Below are positions 44,941-56,370 of a stretch of DNA of 64,000 nt, piece by piece; the stretch's first letter is position 1; every line of letters starts with the position of its first letter. This stretch comes from Cymodocea nodosa (Eukaryota > Streptophyta > Magnoliopsida > Alismatales > Cymodoceaceae). The position numbers and the translations under genes are program-made. The notes beneath the pieces are model-generated. The model was not told where the DNA came from, ran no database searches, and saw only the letters and a list, made by a program, of their open reading frames with translations. The stretch spans positions 10,803,001 to 10,867,000 of the forward strand of contig JAZBRI010000008.1 of NCBI GenBank assembly GCA_036874045.1, given 5' to 3'.

Positions 44941-46658
44941 TTAAATTTTGCTAGTCCTTTAGCAAACTATGATCTAACTAGTTGGTCTTTCTAAAGTGTT
45001 AGAATTTATTCTTCCTTTTGTTCTTCTTTAGAATAATAAATTAGATTACTATATAGATATTTTGTATTTTTCAGTAATCTATTTTAACTTTATTTTCTCC
45101 TCTTCAACTTGCAAATATATTTAAAACATATGTAAATTACATACAAAATATATTAGCATCACATAACTGTTAATTATATTATCATTTTTTTTCTTCTTTT
45201 CAGCATCTGTCATCTTGAATTTCTCAATATGATTTCCAGAATAAATTTCAACTACATACAAATCAAAACAAAATCCAATTCAATATGATTAAAACAAGTA
45301 GAATAAAGAATTGTATCTTAGATAAACAACTTCAAAAGTCTATTCTAGATTCATACTTTAGCAATCTTAGATAACATAAAATATACTCGATTCAAAAGAT
45401 ATCTGTATTTCACAAAATACTTGTATCTTTTCAGAATAGTATATGCATTTTTGTACTTTAAAAGTTAATTTGACAAGCTTGAATCATACAAGAGCTTTCT
45501 AGTGTACCCATGCATCGAGCTTTCAGTTAACAATCCCAGATTTGATCAGGATCTTAGGTTGTCAAATTTAAAGAGTCCTTTTTCAGGTCAACAATCCTTA
45601 CATACCTATCTGCTCAAGTACAAAAGGCTTGTGATCAAACAAGTCAATAAACTCTCAAAGTTTTTCTCTTTTTTTCCTCTTTTTTTCTTTTCAACATAGT
45701 ATATGTACGTATTTCTTTCATACAGATGCAATAAAACACAAATCTCATATAGTCCTGCTTCTATTATTTACTAAATATATGAATCCATATCAATAAGTTC
45801 ATACTTTTTCTATAGTTTAATAAGATCTACACATAAATCATTCTACAAGTTTAATCAATCAAATTAAATTTATCCTTGATCATATGTATTTCATTTAATC
45901 CAAAAATCAACATTTCAACTCTTCCAAGATTTCAAATAATTTATTGAGTTTCAGTTAAGCATTCTGATATCTTGTTAAAATCGTGAAACTATTAAACTCA
46001 TAAAATTCAACAAAAACATAAGATACTATATCTAGATTTGTATGAATAGTAAAATTTTGTAGCATCTTATATAATATTCAAGTAGTTATAGTACTTAAAA
46101 ATTTTACAGTTTCACTTATCAGATAGTTATAGCAAAAAAAAATTTCCAATTTCCACAAAACTTTTGCAGTACTATTCTAATTCCTCTAATTAACAAAATT
46201 ACGTGGCTGTTACTTTAATTACCTCCCCCATACCTACATTTTGCATTGTTCTCAATGTAAAAGATTTTACGATAAATATAGTAATTGTAGTAGGCATGAA
46301 TATTGTTTCGTTGACTTAGCACCTAACTCAACGAACGTAATTCGTTGAGTTAATGAATAACTCCACAAACTGAGTTTAAATGTAAATTCAGGATAAGTAA
46401 TCAATTACATACCTTATCCTTTTATATCTCCTTCAATATCTTCCGATTTTTGATTCTGAAAAACTTTTCATTCACAAATAAAAGCAGAATATATAACAAA
46501 ATAACAAAACATAACTTGTTAAATCATTTTCTTGTGTAGAACCTAGGCTCCTATGCCTTTAGTGGCTCACAAGCAAGTCAGTTGGTTTCCCAGAATAGAT
46601 ACCAACAAATTGGATTGATATATTTTTTTCTATTTTTTCTTATAAAATAAAACTAAAA
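44941..46658 (-). other. G2 3' untranslated region
   Basis: Collinear with G1 23830-25376, including the internal polypurine tract (46213-46230) and a short CTCAACG palindrome remnant (46310-46375). 46540-46658 does not match G1 and appears to belong to the inserted capsid segment. No gene seen. Confidence 0.7.
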
Positions 46659-47150
46659 CTAAGATTTTGTTGAAACATCTATGCCTTCATAAATTATACC
46701 TATTAATTGTGCTTTACTCATAGCATGATGTAGGCATTGAGTTAGTAAATCTTTAAATCTTCCAAAATATTTCCAGAATGATTCTCCCTATTTTTGGCTA
46801 CACATTAATATTTCCTTTTTCTTTTTAATCATTTGATGTGTTGGATAATATTTTTCCAAAAAAACAAAGTAAAATTCAATCTATGTAGAAATTGAATCAG
46901 GCCATAGAGTATATAACCATCTCTTAGCTGTGTCTTTTAAAGCAAAAGAAATATATCTAAGTTTAATAGCATCTATACTAATGTTCGGCATTTTCATCAT
47001 TTGACAAACTTCGCTAAATTCTCTAAGGAAATAATAGGCATCCTCTCTTTCTAATCCATGAAAATGTGGCAATTGACTAATATAATTAGATTTCAATTCA
47101 AACCTATCTCCCTCAAAGTTTGGCAATTGAATACATGAAGTCAAAGTTGA
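46659..47150 (-). pseudogene. Athila-type capsid (retrotrans_gag) segment in a 3' position
   Basis: A minus-strand frame showing the core Athila Gag capsid pattern in order: CIQLPNFEGDRFELK, LPHFHGLEREDAYYFLREF, SEVCQMM, ALKDTAKRWLYTL and then WKYFGRFKDLLTQC. Stops at 46880 and about 46792, at likely Trp/Gln codons, break it. In a normal Athila this lies at the 5' end of gag. Here it lies between the extra ORF and the 3' LTR, beginning just after the sequence matching G1's 'AATATAAGGTCAC' near 23309. It replaces about 530 bp present in G1. No ATG is obvious; it may be a captured fragment. Confidence 0.8.
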
Positions 47151-47159
47151 GTGACCTTA

Positions 47160-47222
47160 TATTATATTATTGACCGTGTGGAGTTAAGGTTAACTCAACG
47201 AACTTACTACGTTGAGTTAACA
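47160..47222. repeat. CTCAACG palindromes between extra ORF and capsid segment
   Basis: One full unit (GTTAACTCAACGAA...GTTGAGTTAAC) and a neighbour. It is the partner of the G1 array at 23241-23425, cut short by the capsid segment. 47223-47678 is AT-rich 3' untranslated sequence matching G1 22817-23240. Confidence 0.75.
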
Positions 47223-47678
47223 CTTGGCAAATTTCTAAAACTTACTCCACATATTAACTTCTATTTTTTTTTTTCTCTCCTGCATTTTGTCAACTTAAAT
47301 AAAGTTAAATACATGTCATTACGGTAGTATTCTAATTAAAACTCATTTAAATCTGATCATGATATGTATATTTAACTTGTAGTTCATTTCATGCTATGCA
47401 AAATTTACATTTTACTTTGTAGCATGCAGATATTTTCAAGCATTAACTAGTTATCTTGCATTTAATTCTACCATTCAAAAAATTTGTAAATCTTTTAAAC
47501 AATCTTGCATCTTGTTCAAACAATTATATAATATTCAACATAGTTCATCCATTACATCATTCTCAAACATAAATGCAAAAACATCTGAAAAACATACATT
47601 CATTTATATGAATAATTTACATTACAATCAATCAAATATTTTTCATACAAATAAATACAAGTAGACAAACAATACAAT

Positions 47679-49948
47679 TTAATCTTTCTTCCTAAGTTCA
47701 TCTACTTCCTTATGGAGTTTTTCTAATTGTTGCTCTAATTGGTTTATCCTTTCTACAGCTCCTGTAATTCCTCTAGAAGGTTCAGCAATCTCAGCAACAG
47801 CATAATTGTAGTTTCTGTATTCCTTCACTGAAATGGCTCTTGATTTTATCCCTTTAGATGTCTATTTCGTGAAGTCAATATAGTCCATCATCAGCAATGG
47901 AATCAAATCTCCATAAAATACTTTCTTCTTTACTATTCTCAGCTTGGAGATAAAAATAGCAGACCAATTTATCTAAATTCTATTCACAACTACATACGTT
48001 GCCCATTTGACAAATTGACTCAGTTCTATATCATGGCCTTGTCGTTGGTAGACATTCCTAATCAAAATGTTAGCTATCATGTGTGTTTTACCATTTAAGT
48101 GCTTCAGTCTATTTAATAATGGCACACCAGGATTGATAGCTAAACAATCCTTTATTATCTGTTCTATCCACTCAACTGTAGTTGTGCTTTCCAGAATTTC
48201 TAGTCCTTCATTCTTTAGTCCTAAAATGTTGTGGAGAAGCTCTGGTGTTATCTGTACATCAGCTTGCTCCACGTTGGAAATTAATCATCTTTCTCCTCTT
48301 AAGTTTGCATAAAAGCAAGGCACTAGATTCTCATATACTACTTGCCCTCTCTATTGAGAAATAAACTACAATAGACCGTAGAACTCAAATAAATCCTTAA
48401 TTTCTTCCATCCCGTCTCAATTTATTGGCCTACTGTATATGATATCATAACCCCTAATCTCTTGGTATTTATTATATGCTTCTTGACTCCAAAAGTGTAC
48501 TTCATTCAAAATTGTTGCTTTAGTCAGGTCAGGAATGTGAATTTGTTGCTCTAAAGGGGTTTGTTCTTAAACTTCCTCTTCCATGTGCTGAACTTGAATA
48601 GACTGAAAATGCTCTAGAGATTCCTGCATTTTTGCTTTTACTTTTGCCTATGGTGGTGAGCCGGCAGAACTCTCCACTTTGTCTTGAATTCTTTCCAAAA
48701 TTTGCTGAAGAGTTCTTTGCTCTTCAATGGAATCTATCGAGTCATTTCTTTCTTGTTCCATTTTTCATTTCTTTCTTGTTCCATTTGTATTTGTTTAGTT
48801 TCTTCTTTTTCTTCTTCCTCCTGACTACCAATCTACATTGTCACTATTCTTTCTGATTCTGTGGCAGATTGGGATGGAGTTACGGGCAAATCAGCTTCTG
48901 CCCAAATTTCTGTTTGTTTTGTTTGTATAGGTTGCAAATTAGTTTCAGCCTATTTTTCTTCTTCTCTTTGCTCTTGTTGCTGCTGCTCCTACTTCTCCTC
49001 AAAATCGGATAGCAGGTTTACAAAAATTTTCTCTACAGGCCCTACAGATATTTGCATCTCAGATTTAATCTCTTCTTGATGTTCAAGCACTATCTCTTTT
49101 CCTTTCCTTCTTCTAATTAATTGTGTCTGGTCTGCCTCTTCTTCTTTTGAGATTAATTCTACAAAAATAGGCTCTACAGGCCTTTGAACCATAGGTACTG
49201 GCTCTTTCTATTTAACTTTTTCTATAATTGCTGGTCTCAAAGGACCAGCTTCAGCTCCTCTTACAATAAGTATGGTAGTGGCTTCTTGATGCTGTTCAAT
49301 TTTAATTTTGTATTGGGCTATCAACTTTTCTACAGCCCTCTTTTTGCACCGTGCATCAAACACTAGATGTGTTATAGCTACTACCAACTCTTCTAGTTCT
49401 CCTTGGTCTTTTCCAATTTGAACCAGTTCTTGAAATTCTCTTAATTCTTCCTTAGTAGAAAGCTCCAAAATTGCTACTCTTTCTAATGGCCATGGTAGTG
49501 GAATTGAAGATCTGGGTTGTTGTTCCTCAAGGATAGGTCTTTCAGTAGTCGATTCCTCTTATTCTTCAGTTGCCTGTTCTTCATTTTCTATCCTTTGTTG
49601 CTCCTAGATTGCCCACTGAGCCCGTCTACCTATGCGTCTTTTGAACCAAAGTTGGGACTTACGTTGGATCAATTCTAGGGCAACTTCATTATTTGGCCTA
49701 ATTCGTCTTTCTCTGTTTACAGCAACTTCCGTAGCCACTTTCATTCATGTTTCCATAATTTGAGGTATTTGTATACCTAAATCTACGAACACTTTCCTCT
49801 AGTAGAAAAGGTCAGATTCTACCTTTTGTAGCTCTTTTTCCCTCATTGTATTCCTGATTTTCTACCTTGTGTGCCAATCTTCCATATCATTAAGAAATTC
49901 TGACGTGTCAACAATGTTCTCCCAGAATTCTAGTGTCATCTTTCTCAT
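47679..49948 (-). pseudogene. G2 extra ORF
   Basis: Same protein as 20606-22816, starting MRKMTLEFWE at 49948 and ending at TAA 47679-47681. The Trp that is TGA in G1 is intact here. The N-terminal helical part, the Lys/Glu-rich middle (open at 49208-49468 and 48989-49192) and the C-terminal domain (about 48490-47950, with LELLHNILGLKN, LNGKTHM, KWATYVVVN) are all recognisable. At least one frameshift lies in the middle (near 48750-48850). Several TAG positions are shared with G1, e.g. after the WHT block and before the EQQ block. Confidence 0.8.
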
Positions 49949-50104
49949 CGTGGAGTTACGAAACGAAACGGAATCACTTTGATCTCTATTGTTCTAAGTT
50001 CTAAATGATTCTACGGATAATGCCCACAAACCTTAAGTTTAGTATAAATAAGCCCTAAGTTTAAATGGGTAATCGAGTCATTTCCCACGTAAAACTCTCG
50101 CTCT

Positions 50105-50525
50105 CTCATCCATGGAATTACAGTTAACTCTACGGACTAAGTCCGTGGACTTAACTACAGTACTTCATTGAGTTATAATTAACTCAATGGGGTAAGTTCA
50201 TTAACTTATCCTAGACTCAATAGAGTAAGTTCGTTGAGTTAAGTGTAACTGAATAGACTTTCTGTAAAGTTATATCTAATAAAATACTTATAAGAATAAT
50301 TTTTACTTCAGTCAAGATCGAAGAATTCTCGATCTAACTGACTCTTAATTTTCCAACATTTTAAAATTTTGATCGAACCATTATATTCCTTAGTTGAACC
50401 GAAAAAAATTTCTTTTTTTTTTTCTTTGTCGATTGAACCGATACCATACTTCGGTAACACCAACACTAAACTAAATATAATATATAGATTTTTTATGTTT
50501 CTATATTTCGGTCAAATCGATGGTC
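50105..50525. repeat. Palindrome clusters upstream of G2 extra ORF
   Basis: CTCAACG-type units at 50105-50265, then CGGTT/AACCGA-type units at 50320-50525, in the same order relative to the extra ORF as in G1 and G4. The outer end is the deletion junction (about 50533). Confidence 0.75.
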
Positions 50526-50534
50526 TGCTATACT

Positions 50535-52011
50535 CCAATTTTACAATTAATGACAGCCCCTAATGTTGCTAAAAATGGTCTTCCCAAAATTAAAGATGTA
50601 TCATGATTTTTATGCTTAATTTATTGGGAATCCAAAATTACAATATCAATAGAATATGTGAAGTTTTTATTTTAATTAGGACATCCTCTATTTTTCCTCT
50701 AAGGTATCGTATACTTCTATCAGCTAATTAAATAACAGTCCTAGTAGGAATTAAACCATCTAATCCTAAAGATGTAAATATATCACTTGGCATAACATCT
50801 ATACCTACACCTTGGTCTATTAAGTTTCTTTCTAAAATGGTATCTCCTATGGTGCATGATATAACAAGAATTCCAAGATCAGATAACTTTTTAGGAATTT
50901 GTGGTAGAAATAGGGAACTACTTTGCTCAGCTAAAAAGATTTTCCTTAAAACTTTTCACTCTCTTTTTTTAGTACACCAATCCTTAAGAAATTTAGCATA
51001 AGGTGGCATTTTCTACAATAAATCTAACAAAGGAATGTTAACTTGTACTTTTTCAAAAATTTCTCTAATTTTTTCTTGTTTTTCAAGAAAAGTTTGTTGT
51101 AATCTTTCAGGATAGGGTGCTAATGATTGTGATTTAAAAGATTCTTTTTCTTTCATTTGATTTGTTTGATCATTTGTAGTCTCATTTTCAGATTTAGATT
51201 TTTCTTCATTGATTTCTATATTTTCAGATATTACATTTTCATTATTATTTTGATTTTTGCTCTTATCCACCTTCATATTATTTTCGTTTTGAATTCTTGG
51301 TGGTATATCAGTTCTAGATCTTAATGTTAAACATACATCTTCAAGATTTTCATTACTTTCTTGATATTCTTGTATATCATTTTCGTGATTATGATCTTCA
51401 ACTGTTTTTAGTTTTAAATTGCATTCTTTAAATTCTATTGCATTGGTATTTTCTTTTGTTTGTATGTTTTGAAAATTATGTAGATCTATAACATTAAAGT
51501 TTTCATTTGTGTTTTCCTATTGCATAACTTGTAATTTCATTGTAAATTCATCCAATGCTTTTAGTTTTCTTTCCAGATCATCTAATCTCATTGCATTCAA
51601 TTTTTGATCAATTTTCATTATGATTTTTTTAGTTTCGTAAATGATATCAATTTTAGGTTCTAAATATGCTTCCTTATAGTTTAATTGATTGACTTCTTGT
51701 TGCTAACACATATATTGTTCCAATTTGTCCATGTTTTGCTCTAAGCTACGCTCTAGTCTATCATACCTATCCCAAACTTCCTTGTCTCTCAACATATTAC
51801 ACATTCTAAATAGACCATCAATTGGGTAAACTATAAGATTCTCATACTAAGATCTATTATAGTGAAGATAATTCATTTGTTGTTCATGTGATCTAACCAT
51901 CTACAACCGTCTCAGTTTCAAACAATCAGAAATGTCATGACCTTCCAAATTGCAGAATTCACATATGCTAACTATAGGTTTCAGAAATCTTTGAGCATAA
52001 GCATATGCCAT
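50535..52011 (-). pseudogene. G2 gag-like ORF and protease
   Basis: ATG at 52011 begins MAYAYAQRF and leads at once to the CCHC knuckle (CEFCNLEGHDISDC), as in G1. Then comes the IDQKLNAM coiled region, the LRSG motif (about 51310), a Lys/Glu-rich tail (open 51013-51276) and the protease, ending at the deletion junction about 50533. Stops are scattered. No capsid core precedes the knuckle. Confidence 0.85.
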
Positions 52012-52090
52012 ATTCTCAATTATAGAAGAAAACACACAACACTCCTCTTGCGATTAAAACAAAGCAGCACTCACAGTTGCTTAGCTTCTC

Positions 52091-52109
52091 AATCCCCAAC
52101 AACGACGAT
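52091..52109 (-). other. Primer binding site of G2
   Basis: Minus strand ATCGTCGTTGTTGGGGATT, a decayed tRNA-Asp-type site 8 bases from the LTR edge at 52118. Confidence 0.7.
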
Positions 52110-52117
52110 TGAAAACT

Positions 52118-53009
52118 TGTATTGATGTGAAAGGTTAGATCAGACAACTAGTTTAACTTGTCTTAGGCTTATATCAATAATTACTTTTAGAAGTAATCAA
52201 ACAAATTTTCACACAAATTAGATATTAATTCCAATTTGTATTTTAATTGTAAGTGCATAGTGTATATTGTATTTGTGTGCAAGTACAAGTCGATCCTATA
52301 GAGATTGAGTAAGAATTGTGTACTGTTTTGATTTTAATAATAAAATTTATGTGTTCAATAAGCACTCTGTTGAGTTACAATTAACATAACGGACCAAGTT
52401 CATGGAGTAATGGCTAACTCAACGAACTAACTAACCTCGTGGACTTAAGTTAACTCCACGAGCCTATCTTTTCAGCTAAATATTGTTATTTATAGAGGAA
52501 TTCGATCAACCATTGGGCGGTTCCACAAATTGTAAATAACATCAATTATGCTCTTTAATGCTAGTTAATATTAGATTTATCATTAAGCAACACTAACCTT
52601 CAGATATTTCAAATAGTAACCATTAAAATCTTTAAGTATCTGGAACGAATCAATTTCTGTGAACTGTAAAACTATTTTCTATTTTTTTAAATCAAACAAC
52701 ATAAAAAATTCACAATACTGACAATGATAACAATACTCACGATACAAAACAAACAATACAGCACATAAATACTAAATATAAACACAGATAAGTTGTTGTT
52801 TTTGGTATTTTTGTTCTAATGTGTTCATGAAAATGGGCGAAAGGTGAAATGTAAAAATCTCTATCGATAGTAAATACTTCTGTCACTACATGCGACACGA
52901 TTACACCATTGAAAACTTAATCACTTACAATCATGCCTCCTCTCCCTATAAAATCGCGAGTCCAGAATTGCAAGATGATCTCCTCTCCAACATATTGGCA
53001 TCAACCCGA
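52118..53009 (-). repeat. 5' LTR of G2 (truncated)
   Basis: The last ~890 bp of an Athila LTR, TGTATTGATG at the inner edge. CTCAACG palindromes are at 52370-52465. The outer part (U3) is missing; the break at 53007-53009 joins copia C through a short duplication. Confidence 0.85.
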
Positions 53010-53070
53010 GATTTAAATGTTTATACCATGAATTGAGGAATCGCGAGATTTAAATGTTTATACCATGAAT
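53007..53070 (+). repeat. 27-bp direct duplication at a junction
   Basis: 53007-53033 and 53044-53070 are identical over 27 bases with 10 bases between. The second copy is the start of copia C gag; the first looks like filler added where the LTR was joined to it. Confidence 0.85.
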
Positions 53071-54741
53071 GAACTTATAGGAAACTTAGCTACTTATGAA
53101 GTTCAATTAAATGAATCACTAAGTCACAAAAAACTAAAAATGAAGAAAGAAATAGCCTACGAAATTAATTCAAATTCTGATATATCTACTGATTCTCACG
53201 AGGATTTGATTTTGCTGACTAGGAAATTCAGGAAAGCATGGAAAGCTAGGAAACAGCAAAGGAACAAAAATGATAAACCCTCAATGTCAAAATCACTAAA
53301 TGACAAGAATTCTTCATCTAGAAAGTATGTATGTTACAACTGTAAGAAACCTGGACATCTTTCTCTAGATTGTCCTATAAGGAAAAATGAAAAGCATAGT
53401 AGGACAAATCAAAAGAAGATAGCTCAAAAAACTTAGAAAAAGTTTTACAAGAAAAAGGCTTTGAAGGTCACTTGGGATTATACGTCTCAAGAGTCTGAAT
53501 CTGAGGAATCATCATCAAAATCTTCACATTCAGAAGGAGAACCAGAGTTAGAATACGTTGCTCATGTGTGCTTCATGGCAGATGAGTCTGAGGTAATATC
53601 TGATCTTGAAAGTCATTCAGATTTTAATTTTGATGAATTATTATGTGCTTATCATGCATTATTACAAAAACTTAAAGGTTGTAAACTGAAAAATAAGAAT
53701 ATCAGAAACTTTTTATCCATTGTAGAAGAAGAAAATTGTTTCATGTCTACTACTTTAGAAAAGTTTAAATGTGATAATGAAAATCATGCTAGAGATTTAC
53801 ATAAATTTAGATTTAATGAATGTGTCTTGCATGAACAAATGTAGAATACAAATGCTGAAAAATTAAAGATAGAATCTGAAAATGAAATGTTGGAAAAAAA
53901 TATAAATGGTCTTGAGTTAGAGATTGATAAATTAAAAATGAGAGACCTAGATTTAAATTCTACCATTGAGAAATGGAGTTTTAGTCAAACTAAGTTAGAT
54001 AAACTAACTAGTACCCCTACGGTGTCATATAAATATGGCTTAGGATTTGATTATCCTGAATATCCTAAATCTCAAGCCAACAAAGGATTTATTAGTTGCA
54101 ATTCAAGTAAATCTAAGACTAAAATTCCTTTTATCATGAAACAATGTAATAAATATGTAGAAGTAGGTACTTCAAGGGATGAATCTTGTAGTAAAAATAT
54201 AAATCAATTTGATTTGTCTAAATGTACTTCTAACATGACTATTAATGTCTCTAAAAATCTTCTTTCTTGTTCTAGAAATTCAGTTTCTAATGTTTCTAAA
54301 ATTTCAAACAATCGTAGTAAACTAAAAATTTAGAAACCTGAGCATGTAATTCAAAACACTAGTATTAGACCAATTACTAGTTCCGCATGTTCTTTATCTA
54401 AAAATTCTTATGCAGAAAAAGATTTTGTATGTACTGAAAATTTAACTACAAGTACAAAATCTTAGTATGAACTTATTGAAATGTATGAGCATGACCAAAA
54501 TAAATTAAAATCTGATAAAAATCGGTTTGGTCTTGGTTGTACTACATCTGAAAACAAAAAGAATGATTATAAGAGCAATAATGCTATAAGTAAGTTTGAT
54601 ACTAATGATAAATCATGAGTACTTACAACTAATAAGGATGTAAATGATAATGTTAAACTATTTTTAAACAAAAAGAAGAAATATGCGTTCAATGAACTTG
54701 GTCCTCAACAACATTGGATACCAAGAAAAAGTTTTTCTTAA
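53044..54741 (+). pseudogene. Copia C gag (Sirevirus-like, 5'-truncated)
   Basis: The frame opens in mid-Gag (DLNVYTMNELIGNLATYE). It has a CCHC knuckle (CYNCKKPGHLSLDC, about 53332-53375), an acidic Glu/Ser-rich region (53460-53620), and a long coiled-coil region (about 53630-53960) typical of the large Sirevirus Gag. It ends at TAA 54739 in the same frame as pol. Stops: TAG at about 53434, 53842, 54331, 54463, and TGA at about 54616. No frameshift. The N-terminal capsid half is lost at the junction with G2. Confidence 0.9.
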
Positions 54742-56370
54742 TTTGTTTTGCAGGAGGAAACAACATCAAAATGGATCTTGGACAGTGGAGCATCAAGTCA
54801 CATGACCAGACAAAAATGTCTACTAAAAAATTTTACAAATACCACGAAAGGAAGTGTAACATTTGGAAACAAAATCAAAGATAAAATCATAGGTATGGGC
54901 AATGTTCAAATAACTCCGACTTGTGTTATTTTAAATGTACAATACGTAGAAAACCTAGGATTTAATTTGCTAAGTGTTATAAAACTAATTGAGAATGGAT
55001 ATTATGTAGTGTTTGAAGATAATGTATGCAAAATTATTGATAAAAATACAGATGAACTTAAGTTTATTGCTAAAAAAAAAGGTTCTGTATGTATTTTATC
55101 TTTACCTTCTAGTGCAGTTGATTTAAATTCTTGTTTGCTAGTTGAAACTAGTGATGCATATCTATGGCATAGAAGGATCGAGCATATAAATATGAAACTG
55201 TTACATAAACTATCTAGAAAACATTTAGTGAGATGTTTACCAAAGATTAAATACTCAAAGGACTTTATGTGAGATGCATGTGAGTTAGGTAAACTTCACA
55301 AAAACTCTTTTAAATCCAAAACTAATATATCAAGCAAGAGAGTCTTAGAACTTATACATATGGATCTATTTGGACCAACAAGAATCATGAGTCTTGGTGG
55401 TAAATGGTATGTATTTGTTTTAGTAGATGACTTCTATAGATACACTTGGGTATATTTTCTAGCATCTAAGACAAAAGTTTTTGAAAAGATTAAAATGTTT
55501 TGCAATCTTGTTCAAAATGAACAAAGTGTCTCTGTTCAAAAACTTAGGAGTGATCATGATACTGAATTTGATAATGATCAAATGGATAATTATTGTAAAG
55601 ATCATAGCATTAATCACAATTTTTCTTTTCCAAGAGCACCGTCTCAAAATAGTGTTGTTGAGAGAAAGAATAAATCACTTCAGGAAATGGTCAGAACTAT
55701 GTTGAATGAACATAAGTTACTTCAAAATCTTTAGGCTAAAGTAGTGGATACATCTTGTTATGTTATTAATAGAAGTCACTTAAGACCTAGTGTTAATAAA
55801 ACTCCTTTTGAAATTATGTTTAATAGGGTTCCAAAAATTTCCTATATGAAACCATTTGGCTACAAGTGTTTTATTCTTAATACTCAGGATAAAAGGGATA
55901 AATTTCAAGCCAAAGTGGATGAAGGAATTTTTGTAGGTTACTCTACTAAAAGTAAAGCCTATAGAGTATATAACAAGACTTCTAGAACTATTGAAGAAAC
56001 CCTACATGTAAGCTTCAATGAAAATTCTTTTAGAGAATCTCAATCTAAAGTTGATAATGATGATTTGATCAATTTCCAAAAAGAGTTAGAGATCAATAGA
56101 GAGATTGAAGATTTATTTGAGAAAATCAAAAATATGAACTTAAATGACCAAACTAATGATGAAAGTGATGGACCTTCAGATGTTGATGAGAATATTGAGA
56201 AAAATCATTGAAATTAGCATTATTCTTCATCACATCTCATTACTCAAGTCATTGGTAATATTAATGAGGGAGTTAAAACTAGAGCTTTAGTTAACTTAAA
56301 TAGTATATGTATGTTTGTTTCTATGGTGGAACCAAGGAATATAGAAGAAGCATTATCTAATGAAAATTAG
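54742..56370 (+). pseudogene. Copia C protease and integrase
   Basis: Same frame as gag. Protease WILDSGASSHMT (54775) is intact. Pre-integrase zinc module: LWHRRIEHIN, with one Cys position replaced by TGA (55270) before DACELGK. Integrase core: Asp in HMDLFGP, Asp in LRSDHDTEF, Glu in NSVVERKN, so the triad is complete. The C-terminal part (KCFILNTQDKRDKF, GIFVGYSTKSKAYRVYN) follows to 56211. Stops at about 55732 and 56209-56370 precede RT. The start has TTTGTTTTGCAG just before GAGGAA, resembling a splice acceptor. Confidence 0.92.

Larger units (their letters stand above)
40801..53009 (-). mobile_element. G2: Athila derivative lacking RT/RNase H/integrase
   Basis: Minus orientation: 5' LTR (52118-53009, truncated), primer site, gag-like and protease, then directly the post-integrase palindrome region, extra ORF, a capsid segment, two polypurine tracts and the 3' LTR (40801-44928, enlarged by a solo LTR). 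The junction replacing pol is at about 50533. It has everything needed in cis except a complete 5' LTR, but no polymerase or integrase. Confidence 0.88.

Noticed and set aside
48632-49079. Two plus-strand frames that look like membrane proteins (Phe/Leu/Cys-rich)
   Set aside because: They are antisense to the Glu/Gln/Lys-rich middle of the G2 extra ORF. Antisense of GAA/CAA/AAG repeats always gives Phe/Leu/Ser runs.
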